Positions 52,291 to 64,000 of a stretch of DNA of 64,000 nt are shown here, piece after piece. A model generated the notes under the pieces. The model saw only the letters and a list, made by a program, of their open reading frames with translations, was not told the origin of the DNA and did not search any database. This stretch comes from Bdellovibrionia bacterium. Its GTDB lineage: Bacteria > Bdellovibrionota > Bdellovibrionia > Bdellovibrionales > JAGQZY01. The translations under genes were made by a program, and so were the position numbers. The DNA is taken from NCBI GenBank assembly GCA_030427805.1, contig JAUICP010000002.1, forward strand, positions 186,001-250,000, written 5' to 3'. Numbering within the stretch: position 1 is the stretch's first letter; every line of letters begins with the position of its first letter.

Positions 52291-52316
52291 AAAAAGGGGT
52301 CGCAAATCGCGACCCC
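52291..52316 (-). terminator. Terminator between the tandem esterases
   Basis: Arms GGGGTCGC and GCGACCCC (8 bp) with a five-base loop, then TTTTTAAAAA on the minus strand. It lies 27 nt after the stop of the 52343 gene. Confidence 0.85.
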
Positions 52317-52342
52317 CAACACTTCCTTCTACCGACTATTTC

Positions 52343-53404
52343 TTATTTATTTACACAAGCCTTAACAAAGTTGAATATCTTATTTGTGATCTGCTTGTTG
52401 CTGAGTGCTGGATGAAGTTCATTTTTTATACCCAGTTTGTCGAGCGTTTGCGTTCTATTGTAATCCTTCGCGACATTTGCTGGTTCACCGGATTTTAGAT
52501 ATTTTCCAAACTCGGCACCGTGGATATTTCCTGAACCATATCCAAACCTTTTGTCATAAGTCATAATGACTTCAAAATCATCGCTGTCATCCAAATGTGT
52601 CATTGGTGAGGCTTCCAGGTAACTAGCTGCTAATACTTTGTTCCAATATTTAGGAGCTCTGGCCCATTGACCAAGCTCAAGACCGTAGAAGTAACTCAAT
52701 CCTTCATCGGGCTCTTGCATATCTGGGTGATCGAGTAAGTCAATCACTTCAGGAATGTTCAAGGTCATTTGCGCGCGAACCAGTGCAAGACATCGAAGTT
52801 TCGAAGATTGTTTTTCAATTGGATCACTACTGTTGGATTTTTTTAGATCATCGTGCATGACAGTCCAAGCAGCGATACCGCCTCCGGCAGAAGATCCACC
52901 CACGGCGATTCTATTTTTATCTATACCGTGATAGTTGGCAGTATGCCTTAACTTTTGAATCGCTCGTGCCCCGTCAGCCATTGCTACTGGATAGGGCATT
53001 GAATTACTTTTTCGGTATGGATATTCTCCAGAAAGCCTGTAATCAATGGTCGCCCAAGCCATACCAGCATCCAGGTACTTTCGCGCAGGAAGATTTCCAG
53101 TCAATCCCGATTCTCTAGTTTGATCAGGCGAATAGTAACCGCCGCCATGAATATAGATAACTAGTGGAACCTTAACTCCGGCGGGAACATTGTTAGGTAA
53201 GTAGAGGTCGTACTTTTGTAAGTTATGCGCCTGCCCTTCAATTCCGTAGGAAATATTTTTTGCACACCTAAAATTGACTCCGTCTACATTACACTGTTTG
53301 TAATTTTGCGCCTGTGAGTCCAATGCAAACAATACGGATATCAATGCGATTATTAAATTACACAACAATACACTTATGACCTTACTAATACTTTTACTTT
53401 CCAT
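52343..53404 (-). CDS. Secreted alpha/beta hydrolase (esterase), copy 1
   Basis: 353 aa from ATG 53404 (GGGAG). Signal segment SVLLCNLIIALISVLFALDSQA. HGGGYYSPDQ, GGSSAGGG and SGNIHGAEF repeat the layout of the neighbour, with small changes around the lid (YDKRFGYGSGN). Substrate unknown; likely ester or carbohydrate acetyl groups, by analogy to feruloyl or acetyl esterases (inference). Divergence is largest at the N- and C-termini. Confidence 0.88.
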   Translation of the reverse strand: MESKSISKVISVLLCNLIIALISVLFALDSQAQNYKQCNVDGVNFRCAKNISYGIEGQAHNLQKYDLYLPNNVPAGVKVPLVIYIHGGGYYSPDQTRESGLTGNLPARKYLDAGMAWATIDYRLSGEYPYRKSNSMPYPVAMADGARAIQKLRHTANYHGIDKNRIAVGGSSAGGGIAAWTVMHDDLKKSNSSDPIEKQSSKLRCLALVRAQMTLNIPEVIDLLDHPDMQEPDEGLSYFYGLELGQWARAPKYWNKVLAASYLEASPMTHLDDSDDFEVIMTYDKRFGYGSGNIHGAEFGKYLKSGEPANVAKDYNRTQTLDKLGIKNELHPALSNKQITNKIFNFVKACVNK

Positions 53405-53422
53405 TTCATCTCCCATGTCTGA

Positions 53423-53439
53423 GACAAGCCCTAATCCCA
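53423..53439 (-). repeat. Shared leader of the tandem esterases, copy 1
   Basis: The same 17 nt lies 18 nt before the ATG of the first esterase. Identity outside the coding region implies either recent duplication or a shared control element. Confidence 0.85.
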
Positions 53440-53599
53440 CTATTAAAACAACTCAGCTCGAAGGAAGTTTCGATGACGACTGCAGTAATTTTGAATTTAA
53501 ATTTTTGCTAGATAATTAATTGGCAGATTTAAAAAGTTAGACAGTTCGCTCCTCGATAGCTTTTATATAAAGATGCGAAGACTGTTTTTTAGAAAAGAA

Positions 53600-53645
53600 A
53601 AAAATAGAAAGAAAATTTCATCACTCTTCAGTACAAAGAGTGATA
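53600..53645 (-). terminator. Probable terminator of glycine-rich gene
   Basis: Arms ATCACTCTT and AAGAGTGAT surround a short loop, then a T-rich tract (TTTTCTTTC, TATTTTTTTC) on the minus strand. It is about 36 nt after the stop. Confidence 0.45.
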
Positions 53646-53680
53646 TTCAGAAATAATGTATCGATATGAAACAGGTGTGA

Positions 53681-54697
53681 CTACCAACTGATAACTATTA
53701 ATCCAGATGTACCATCGAGTGATTGAGATATGTCTCTACCATCGGGAAGAGTACCGATAACTGAGAGTCCTCCACGGCCACTCAACTCTTCGTAATCTTC
53801 ATCATCTTCGCCACCAGCAAAACGATCTTGCCCCGTTTCTGATGTTATGACTTCTCCTGAGAGCAATGAAGAGCCTCCTCCGCCACCAGCACCACCTGTA
53901 AGGGCTCGGCCGCCACCGCCGCCGCCAAAGTATCCGGCGCCACCACCGCCGCCTCCGGCGATGTTACCGCTACCACCAGGGCCACCAATGCTAATGCCTT
54001 CACCAGGATCTCCACCCAGAGGTGTTTGCGCGAGGTTCGTTCCTCCGGAGCCACCATTCCCGTCAACTCCGTCAGAACCGGATCCGCCTCCGCCTGAGCC
54101 TCCGGAACCACCTTGGTCCTGTAAACCTCCCCCTCCTTGGGTCGCATCACTCGCCACTTGGCCATCTAAACCATTACTTATTCCTGCCGGCCCGCCAGCG
54201 CTTCCCGCAGACGTTCCACCGCCGCCTCCACCAGCTCCGCCGGCAGCAATAAGCAATGGTATAGCTCCTCGAGCAATCGCAGAAGCTCCACCGCCACCTC
54301 CACCAGAAGCCTGAGTGGGATCACCCACTCCTGCCTTTCCTCCGGAAGCGACAATGATTTCAAGTTTTTCATTGGGTCTGACTGACAGACTTGAATGAAT
54401 ATAAGCCCCACCACCACCTGTGCCACCAAGTTCGGTAGATATTCCTCCAGCTCCTCCTCCGGCTCCCCAAACTTTGACTACTATTGTTTGGCAGTTGGGC
54501 GGAACCTGGAAGTCATAAGAACCAGCTTCGTTAAAAATGATTTTGCCAGGTATACACTGACACGATTGACTATCTGAATCGCAAAATTGATCGGCTCGAC
54601 TGCTAGAAGATAAGTCGCTTGCAACTTCCATCTTCGAGCATGCACCAAGCCCAAGGCACACTACTAGGTAGAAGACCCCTGTGAAAATCCCTTTCAC
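53681..54697 (-). CDS. Glycine-rich lipoprotein
   Basis: 338 aa from GTG 54697 (GGGAG, 5 nt; the GTG at 54703 is too near). A lipoprotein signal ends LGLGAC. After a Cys-rich neck (CDSDSQSCQC) the protein has a strand-rich start (IVVKVWGAGGGAGG) and long tracts of GGGG with Ser and Ala. This is the plan of bacterial Gly-rich surface proteins (VxVWGAGGGGG...). High local GC from Gly codons explains the skew. A surface or matrix role is inferred. A hairpin follows at 53621. Confidence 0.82.
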   Translation of the reverse strand: MKGIFTGVFYLVVCLGLGACSKMEVASDLSSSSRADQFCDSDSQSCQCIPGKIIFNEAGSYDFQVPPNCQTIVVKVWGAGGGAGGISTELGGTGGGGAYIHSSLSVRPNEKLEIIVASGGKAGVGDPTQASGGGGGGASAIARGAIPLLIAAGGAGGGGGGTSAGSAGGPAGISNGLDGQVASDATQGGGGLQDQGGSGGSGGGGSGSDGVDGNGGSGGTNLAQTPLGGDPGEGISIGGPGGSGNIAGGGGGGAGYFGGGGGGRALTGGAGGGGGSSLLSGEVITSETGQDRFAGGEDDEDYEELSGRGGLSVIGTLPDGRDISQSLDGTSGLIVISW

Positions 54698-55017
54698 AAA
54701 CACTCCCTCGCTCTATTTAATTTTTACTACACTCTTTTTAGAATAATTTTAGATAGACATGCTTTTATAGAAAACGTACGGGTAGCGTCTAACTCTCGCG
54801 CTCTATGATGTATCGTTATATTACGACTGAGTGCCTCGTATAGGGAAGTGTAATTTATGAAAAGTCTCAGATTGATCCAGACTTGCGCTCTTAAATCGCC
54901 ATTCTCTTCGCAAAAAGCAAAAGAGACTGTTTATTAAGAGGCCAGCAAATGTCCATTTATCCACTACGAAGAGAAGTTGATAAAGTGAATTTTTAATTCT
55001 TGAGTATTTGGGGCTAA
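54698..55017. other. Intergenic region
   Basis: About 320 nt with no credible coding frame. It presumably holds the promoter for the glycine-rich gene; no clear -35/-10 pair could be decided. Nothing else seen. Confidence 0.4.
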
Positions 55018-55188
55018 CTACTTGTCCTTCGAAGACACTGAGTCTTTAACTCGCTCTGCATTTCGCTTCACACTCTCGATTTCTCGCTGTGTTCTTTGTA
55101 CCTTGTAGATCATATTGGCGATGTCATAAAAGGCTGAAATACCGGTGAGACGTCCTAATGATCGAAATAAATCTGATACAGCTCGCAT
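55018..55188 (-). CDS. Small helical protein, 56 aa
   Basis: A 56-aa frame, below the usual ORF-size cut-off. ATG 55188 has GGGGG 5 nt upstream. The sequence starts MRAVSDLFRSLGRLTGI, then YDIANMIYKVQRTQREIESV and a charged helix (KRNAERVKDS). It looks like one amphipathic segment followed by a coiled coil. No relatives recognised. The start site, ribosome site and coding bias make it plausible. Confidence 0.55.
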   Translation of the reverse strand: MRAVSDLFRSLGRLTGISAFYDIANMIYKVQRTQREIESVKRNAERVKDSVSSKDK

Positions 55189-55354
55189 GAAGCCCCCTTT
55201 TATTTAATCCTCTAGGATATGAGCTGTGATTTCAATTGGGCCTTCAACTAGGTTTTTCAATACAAGTCTTTAAAAGAACTAGTTATTTTAATCACAATCA
55301 CGTAAACTAAAGACGTATTTAAATTAGCTTTGTTTATCAACAAGTGAGGAAACA

Positions 55355-55699
55355 GTGGCACAACCGAACGTTACAAAAGCCGGAAGCATTTTTGAAGTGA
55401 CCTGTGATGAACTTTCTAAGTCATTTAAAAACTGCATTTTGGTCGACGTTCGCCCTGAAAGTGAGTTCTACGGTGAACTCAGTCATATTCCAGGTTCCAT
55501 TCGTCACACCTTGGGAGAAGAGCTCAATGACTTCCTCGACTCCTATCCAAAAAAAGATGACCAGTTGATTTTCATTTGCCGACGAGGAGGCCGCTCCGAA
55601 ATGGCGGCACTTCAAGCTGCCGATAAAGGCTTTTCTAATCCTGTTAATCTACTCGGTGGAATGATCGAGTGGAATGAAAAGTCCTATCCAACCGGTTAA
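55355..55699 (+). CDS. Rhodanese-type sulfurtransferase
   Basis: 114 aa from GTG 55355 (GAGG). It has LVDVRPESEFYGEL and the active loop FICRRGGRSEM with Cys. It is close to the rhodanese at 36167 and probably part of the same sulfane-sulfur network, though encoded 19 kb away. Cytoplasmic sulfur transfer from thiosulfate or persulfide. Alone in its transcription unit as far as can be seen. Confidence 0.93.
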   Translation: MAQPNVTKAGSIFEVTCDELSKSFKNCILVDVRPESEFYGELSHIPGSIRHTLGEELNDFLDSYPKKDDQLIFICRRGGRSEMAALQAADKGFSNPVNLLGGMIEWNEKSYPTG

Positions 55700-55825
55700 T
55701 CTACAAGTGGTAGGCATTTTTATCCCTCCAACTTTCAGAGAGAAATAGTAAGTCCATTTCACAAGAAAAATTCCTACTCTTAAACTAAGAAAGGTTGTTT
55801 CTACTTTCATAAGAAGGAGAGGGTT

Positions 55826-56647
55826 GTGCTTAAGTGTCCATTCAATTTTTCTGTTTTATTATTACTAATTACTACGACCCTTGTCTCTTGTGGCAATAAT
55901 GAATTAAATACTAATATTGAAAAGCACTTTGAACTTTCTGATAACGAATTTATCTCCGATGATATGATTTTACTTAGGGGCGAGAAAAAGTCGGATCTCT
56001 CCAGTTCAAGCTATAGTGGTTTTCGTTATTACGAAACACGACCCTGGCCAAATGGGTTATTGCCCATTGAATTCGATCGGAAAATTTCATCAGCTCGTAG
56101 GAACCGATTTTTAAATCTTTGCAACGATGTATGGGGAGCTAATGCAGATATTCAATGTGTGCCATGGAGTGAGGCTCGGCATGGAGACCTTAAGATCTAT
56201 CTCACTCAAGACAACAGTGGCTGCTGGTCCCACGTGGGAGCCGCCCCAAGTCACCTTTCCCAAACGAGGAGGATGAATCTGTCCTCCTTTGGTTGCTGGT
56301 CGAATCGAGTTATCCTCCACGAACTAGGTCACGCCCTGGGCTTGCTTCACGAACACCAACGCCCCGATCGTGACCAATTTGTTAAAATCTTTAGTGAAAA
56401 CGCCCATGAAAAATACAAGTATGCATTTCAGCTCTTGGTCCCCAAAAGCTCGAATACAATTCAGGTCGCTTCTGCCTACGATTTTAAGTCGATCATGCAC
56501 TACAATAGCCAAGCTTTTTCTAAGAACGGAAGAAAAACCATCACAGCATTACCTGAATATAGGCAATACGAAAACTCATTTGGCAGACTTAACAACTTGA
56601 GCCCTACGGACCACAATACTCTTAAGCATATTTATGGTTCTAAATAA
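55826..56647 (+). CDS. Astacin-like (M12A) zinc protease, lipoprotein
   Basis: 273 aa from GTG 55826 with AAGGAGAG upstream. The lipobox ends TLVSC (Cys22). The zinc motif H165-E-L-G-H-A-L-G-L-L-H175-E-H-Q-R-P-D-R-D is the full astacin signature; the Met-turn SIMHYNS is present. Two N-terminal Cys pairs (LCNDVWG, QCVPW) correspond to astacin disulfides. Envelope-anchored protease, potentially used on prey or host protein (inference). The 3' 72 nt overlap the convergent VanZ-like gene. Confidence 0.93.
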   Translation: MLKCPFNFSVLLLLITTTLVSCGNNELNTNIEKHFELSDNEFISDDMILLRGEKKSDLSSSSYSGFRYYETRPWPNGLLPIEFDRKISSARRNRFLNLCNDVWGANADIQCVPWSEARHGDLKIYLTQDNSGCWSHVGAAPSHLSQTRRMNLSSFGCWSNRVILHELGHALGLLHEHQRPDRDQFVKIFSENAHEKYKYAFQLLVPKSSNTIQVASAYDFKSIMHYNSQAFSKNGRKTITALPEYRQYENSFGRLNNLSPTDHNTLKHIYGSK

Positions 56648-57013
56648 AAGTATGGCGAGGACCATACCAGTAATATTAGGTATAAAATCGATAAGCCGCC
56701 CGTGCCGTGTTGGCGTCCACATCTGTAGACTTTCAGTCAAAAGACTCAAAACTAGAACAAAACCAAGAGTGTAAGTATATTTTCTCCGCCCAAAGGCTAA
56801 GAGCGACAGCAATGTCATCACGAAAAATCCTTTAATATGAGCTAAGTTACCAAACCCAGCAGAGATTTTTTGCTGACTCACACTCCAATCAAAGTGAATT
56901 TCATTTTCAAAAGAAAACTCTTCTCCACCCTTTTTAGAGGTTGTCGCGTGATTAATCGACAAAAAGAAAAATACAATTAACAAAGAAACCAAAAGGATAC
57001 GAAATAGATTCAT
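56576..57013 (-). CDS. VanZ-like membrane protein
   Basis: 145 aa from ATG 57013 (the frame extends to a TTG at 57043). Four hydrophobic segments with the VanZ family loops: IKGFFVMTLLSLLAFGRRKY, then LTESLQMWTPTRHGRLIDFIPN (the conserved E..Q...R.......D..N pattern) and a last membrane helix. VanZ proteins affect teicoplanin sensitivity in other bacteria; the biochemical role is not known. The end overlaps the astacin gene on the other strand. Confidence 0.85.
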   Translation of the reverse strand: MNLFRILLVSLLIVFFFLSINHATTSKKGGEEFSFENEIHFDWSVSQQKISAGFGNLAHIKGFFVMTLLSLLAFGRRKYTYTLGFVLVLSLLTESLQMWTPTRHGRLIDFIPNITGMVLAILLFRTINMLKSIVVRRAQVVKSAK

Positions 57014-57149
57014 TGGGAATAATGCTCCCAACCCTGGTCTCAAAACTCAAACAAAAGTGATCTCTGTAAAGCCAGGTTTTACCTTAGACTCTATTGTACT
57101 CCGAGGAGGAACTAACGAAATTAAAGAGGATTTTCGAAGGAATTTGGGC

Positions 57150-57179
57150 AAAAAAAAGGCCGAGGTTTTATCCTCGGCC
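57150..57179 (-). terminator. rRNA operon terminator
   Basis: Eight-base perfect arms GGCCGAGG/CCTCGGCC with loop ATAAAA, then TTTTTTTT on the minus strand, a few nt after the 5S gene. Confidence 0.92.
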
Positions 57180-57186
57180 ATAAAAT

Positions 57187-57299
57187 AGGCATCGTGCTAC
57201 TCTCACACATCGTCTACAATGCATTACCATCGCCGCAGGCGCACTTAACTTCTGAGTTCGGAATGGGTTCAGGTGTATCCACGCCGCTATAGACACCTT
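57187..57299 (-). rRNA. rrf: 5S ribosomal RNA
   Basis: The minus strand reads GGTGTCTATAGCGGCGTGG, then the conserved CCATTCCGAACTCAGAAG core and GATGGTAATGC, ending GATGCCTA, which pairs with the 5' end. Ends estimated to about 2 nt. Confidence 0.93.
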
Positions 57300-57473
57300 A
57301 AAATCTATAACAATTATTCAATTGTATTTTCAAAGGCCACCGAAGCGGACTTTAAAAATCAAACTGAAAGGATCAGTTGCATTTTCACTTTTAATTAGAA
57401 CCTTTAAGCTAATTAAAACTTTGTACATTAATCATTTTGAAATCGATTTAACTTAATCAACTAAATTTATCTT

Positions 57474-57489
57474 AGAGATTTTTAGTTAA
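57474..57489 (-). other. 23S processing stem, 3' arm
   Basis: Sixteen bases that pair perfectly with the 23S leader arm at 60413-60428 (minus strand TTAACTAAAAATCTCT against AGAGATTTTTAGTTAA). The long-range stem encloses the 23S, the usual RNase III substrate. Confidence 0.8.
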
Positions 57490-57508
57490 AGTGTATCTTA
57501 CTCGAAAA

Positions 57509-60400
<2,892 letters not shown>

Positions 60401-60412
60401 CGAATAAATCCC

Positions 60413-60428
60413 TTAACTAAAAATCTCT
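60413..60428 (-). other. 23S processing stem, 5' arm
   Basis: Pairs with 57474-57489 over 16 bases; see that entry. Confidence 0.8.
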
Positions 60429-60531
60429 GAGAGAAACTTCAGTCTCAAGAAAATCGATCTACTAAATTCTTAACGTACAAATGTTTTTAGCATTCTAAGT
60501 TCTAATTAATTGTTGCTAATGCAACTAAATC

Positions 60532-60556
60532 CTATTCAGTTTTCAAAGAACAAAAA
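60532..60556 (-). promoter_or_regulatory. boxA-like element before 23S
   Basis: Minus strand GTTCTTTGAAAACTGAATAG resembles the boxA antitermination element, here between tRNA-Ile and 23S. It probably recruits NusB/S10 to keep transcription processive. Confidence 0.65.
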
Positions 60557-60607
60557 AGTTCATCTGACTTGTGCTAGAGAAGTTGTAATCTTGGGCCACC
60601 AAAAAAT

Positions 60608-60684
<77 letters not shown>

Positions 60685-60700
60685 ACGAGTCAGTTCACTC

Positions 60701-60734
60701 TTTCAAAATTGAATAGCTAGAAATAAATGTGATG
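60701..60734 (-). other. 16S processing stem, 3' arm
   Basis: Minus-strand CATCACATTTATTTCTAGC continuing to the CTTTGAA-type tract pairs with the leader at 62390-62427. The core GAATAGCTAGAA and ATAAATGTGATG are matched, interrupted by a GCC bulge in the leader. Confidence 0.8.
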
Positions 60735-60779
60735 TTCGACCTGGAGTTTTCGAAGATTACACGTCTTCGAACTCTTAAA

Positions 60780-62300
<1,521 letters not shown>

Positions 62301-62358
62301 AAAATATTTACATATTTCAGTACTCTGGAAAGAAAGTACAAAATGTTTCTCAAAAAAA

Positions 62359-62385
62359 CTTGTAATAACGCTAAGTTATTACGAG
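62359..62385 (-). other. Hairpin in the 16S leader
   Basis: Eleven-pair stem (CTTGTAATAAC and GTTATTACGAG, one G-U) with a five-base loop, inside the large leader stem and close to the mature 16S start. A likely processing or antitermination structure. Confidence 0.55.
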
Positions 62386-62389
62386 TCCC

Positions 62390-62427
62390 ATCACATTTAT
62401 TGGCTTCTAGCTATTCATTTTTCAAAG
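62390..62427 (-). other. 16S processing stem, 5' arm
   Basis: Leader sequence pairing with the 60701-60734 arm; it directly follows the boxA. Confidence 0.8.
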
Positions 62428-62433
62428 AGCAAT
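62419..62433 (-). promoter_or_regulatory. boxA of the 16S leader
   Basis: Minus strand TTGCTCTTTGAAAAA is the antitermination boxA (TGCTCTTTA-type), about 10-20 nt after the predicted start site. Confidence 0.7.
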
Positions 62434-62449
62434 TAAGAACGTGAAGGGA

Positions 62450-62479
62450 GTTATAAGGAAAATAGGGGGTCAGAGTCAA
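62450..62479 (-). promoter_or_regulatory. rRNA operon promoter
   Basis: Minus-strand -35 TTGACT (62474-62479) and -10 TATAAC (62450-62455), 18-nt spacer. Start predicted near 62443, just before boxA. Confidence 0.6.
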
Positions 62480-62860
62480 TAGCCAAGGCGAAAAAAAATG
62501 CGATTCGGTGATTTTTTTTTGACCATCCTCGTCAGAAAGGAGTTTATATCAATATTATATGTGTATTCGCTTTTTAACCTAATTTAGGTAGTGAATTGAT
62601 TACTTTTTAAGCCTGTACTGCATTAAATTTTAATCTAATTTTTAGGGTCCATACTTTTTTACCCCTGAAAATGAGTCGGATCCTTCATGAGAATGAATAA
62701 ATGGACCTGAAGAGATATATTAAGTATTTAATATTACTAGAAAAAATAAAAACATTTTTATAAAAACTGTACGCATACACCGAAAAAGAAACAGCTAAGT
62801 TATGGATCTTACAGAAGGTTTTCGGAACGATTGATAAAAAAGCGAGTAAAAACTCATTGG
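62480..62860. other. Gap between rRNA promoter and tRNA-Ala
   Basis: No gene seen in about 380 nt. On the minus strand a second candidate promoter, TTAGGT (62577-62582) and perfect TATAAT (62554-62559) with a 17-nt spacer, could add an upstream start for the rRNA operon. Confidence 0.4.
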
Positions 62861-62863
62861 GAC

Positions 62864-62889
62864 AAAAAAAAAGCAGCCCCGTGGACTGC
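62864..62889 (-). terminator. Terminator of tRNA-Ala
   Basis: Arms GCAGTCC and GGGCTGC (one G-U) with loop ACG, then nine T on the minus strand, about 12 nt after the tRNA 3' end. Confidence 0.85.
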
Positions 62890-62901
62890 GTTTTTTTAAT
62901 T

Positions 62902-62977
<76 letters not shown>

Positions 62978-63186
62978 ACATGGAAATATGAAGACGTAGT
63001 TTTTAATCAAAAGAGGAAAAAAATCAAAGCTTTTGTGAGTTCATAAGAAATTTTTTTGAGAAAAGGACTCCAAAAGGGCCAACACCGAATTTTCGATAAA
63101 AAATGCTAATGGAAAGTAGGTTAAAAAAAGAGCGAGTCGGTTCTAAATAATATCTAATCTTTTATATTTTGGGGTCACTCGATTTG
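62978..63186. other. Short AT-rich gap
   Basis: About 210 nt. Upstream of tRNA-Ala a weak TTGATT/TAAAAA pair (16-nt spacer) may be its promoter. Nothing else seen. Confidence 0.25.
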
Positions 63187-63702
63187 TTAAGCGCTCGCTT
63201 TTATAGACATGGCTGGTATTCGACTCATCCACTCTCTTTCGCGAGTTAAATCAAAACCAACTTCTTCGCCACCAGCTAGTACCGATTCAAAAACACGTCT
63301 TAAAACTTCGATCTCTTCAAAGCCTTCAAGACTGTCAGCGTGTAAGGCTTCTTGAATCGCTTCAAAAACACTAACGATGTCTGGAGTTGTTACCACTTTA
63401 GGAAGTTTATCCATGTTAATTGTGGAAAGTTCAGAAGGTCTAAAGCCAATTAGAGTATCCGTAAGTAGAATCTTTTTTTCATGACCAAAATTAATCTGTA
63501 AAAAAGGTTCTCCCTTAGAGTCAACTCGCTGAATGACATTCTTAATGTCGACGTAAGCAATACCTAAACACTTACCATCAAGAATTTGAGAAACCTCAAA
63601 GTGATCCTCAAAACAGACTAGGGCAAGGCCCGAAGACTTTTTAATATAAGAGATTATCTGCTCTGCTTTGTTATTATGTTGTGTTTGTCCAGAAAAGCTC
63701 AA
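63187..63702 (-). CDS. Hypothetical cytoplasmic protein
   Basis: 171 aa from a TTG at 63702, placed by GGAG 5 nt upstream. An in-frame GTG at 63723 gives 178 aa but has no ribosome site. No signal peptide. The N-half is beta-rich (SSGLALVCFEDHFEVSQIL, GEPFLQINFGHEKKILL), the C-half helical and acidic (GFEEIEVLRRVFESVLAGG). A PilZ- or PH-like N-domain is possible but not supported by any motif I can point to. Function unknown. Confidence 0.68.
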   Translation of the reverse strand: MSFSGQTQHNNKAEQIISYIKKSSGLALVCFEDHFEVSQILDGKCLGIAYVDIKNVIQRVDSKGEPFLQINFGHEKKILLTDTLIGFRPSELSTINMDKLPKVVTTPDIVSVFEAIQEALHADSLEGFEEIEVLRRVFESVLAGGEEVGFDLTREREWMSRIPAMSIKASA

Positions 63703-63925
63703 AATTTCTCCTTCAGAACTCACATTATTAATCGTCGATGCCTAACAAAGACTTTACGTTTCTGAATTGATAAATTGCGAAAAACGCAATTTTCTGGTCT
63801 CTCTGTTTCAAGAAAAAACAGGACCTGATTAGTTGTTTTACAATCTGCTAGAAGATTGACCTAGACCTCATAATAATCTTGCCCATTGGGCTAGACAGTA
63901 CTAATTAAAAGGAATAGGAGGCCCA

Positions 63926-64000
63926 ATGCTCATTTCAAGATGGCAAGCCAAGGTTTTGCCGAGTTATGAACAAATTCGCACCATATTTTTAGCCGAAGAA
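63926..64000 (+). CDS. 5' end of a gene, possibly a cupin-type protein
   Basis: ATG 63926 is preceded by GGAGG at 6 nt. Only 25 codons are present: MLISRWQAKVLPSYEQ, then IRTIFLAEE. The opening resembles small cupin proteins that begin with (F/L)ISRWQ and an Ile-Phe-x-(A/S)EG helix; too short to be sure. Confidence 0.5.
   Translation, partial: MLISRWQAKVLPSYEQIRTIFLAEE

Noticed and set aside
53847-54314. Plus-strand proline-rich ORF of 155 codons
   Set aside because: It is the antisense reading of Gly codons (GGN to CCN) of the glycine-rich lipoprotein; no ribosome site and composition fully explained.
53681-54697. Repeat pattern of the glycine-rich gene as a CRISPR or minisatellite
   Set aside because: The unit length is irregular and follows Gly/Ser codons; no fixed spacers.

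Overview
The window looks like chromosomal DNA from a Gram-negative bacterium of the Bdellovibrio/Bacteriovorax lineage (Bdellovibrionota). This is inferred from three things: a very high load of exported proteins and lipoproteins, the recurrent lipobox style ending in QNC (for example FQNC and YQNC), and a 16S rRNA with delta-proteobacterial-type sequence. No species can be named from sequence alone. No phage, transposon or CRISPR array was seen.

Layout. 1-9500 (minus): two adjacent paralogous giant lipoproteins (the first cut by the window edge) and a 1225-residue lipoprotein zinc protease, tightly spaced as one operon. 9678-12737: a membrane class III adenylate cyclase, a short-chain dehydrogenase and a TerB-like protein. 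12750-16746: small secreted proteins, a lipoprotein made of three copper-site-only SOD-like repeats behind a promoter containing a poly-C tract, and a PPK2 polyphosphate kinase. 17481-21420: haem proteins, including a mono-haem c-type cytochrome, a TsdA-like di-haem cytochrome with an overlapping outer-membrane-like partner, and a Tll0287/DUF3365-like haem protein. 21531-28237: a desaturase, an HTH regulator, a pair of paralogous secreted proteins, a YjbQ-family protein, an LPMO-like copper protein coupled to a lipoprotein, and a propeller-like secreted protein. 28356-30886: a Ser/Thr kinase, an overlapping PP2C phosphatase and an M23 protein with a substituted zinc ligand.

31500-37570 (minus) is a coherent sulfide/persulfide locus. 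It holds a Crp/Fnr-type regulator, two rhodanese-type proteins, two YeeE/YedE half-transporters, a small-molecule methyltransferase, a TauE/SafE exporter, an ETHE1-type persulfide dioxygenase and sulfide:quinone reductase. Three candidate promoters or operators lie in its gaps. With the TsdA-like protein at 19419 and a second rhodanese at 55355, the window suggests a periplasm-to-cytoplasm sulfane-sulfur pathway: sulfide is oxidised to persulfide, persulfide to sulfite, and sulfite is exported.

37700-57013 is mostly envelope and secreted functions: a gluzincin protease, menaquinone enzyme MenB, an outer-membrane protein/lipoprotein pair, an exported protein with two uracil-DNA-glycosylase-like modules, a VanX-type dipeptidase, a VWA lipoprotein, tandem esterases, a glycine-rich lipoprotein, an astacin lipoprotein and a VanZ-like protein. 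57150-62480 is a complete rRNA operon on the minus strand (16S, tRNA-Ile, 23S, 5S) with processing stems, boxA elements, promoter and terminator. A separately terminated tRNA-Ala lies upstream of it. The right end has one unrecognised gene and the start of a cupin-like gene.

The items most worth a second look are the exported double UDG-like protein (43359-45884), the SOD-like triplicate with its poly-C promoter (14504-15941), the giant lipoprotein/protease cluster (1-9500) and the self-contained sulfide locus with its palindromic operator.
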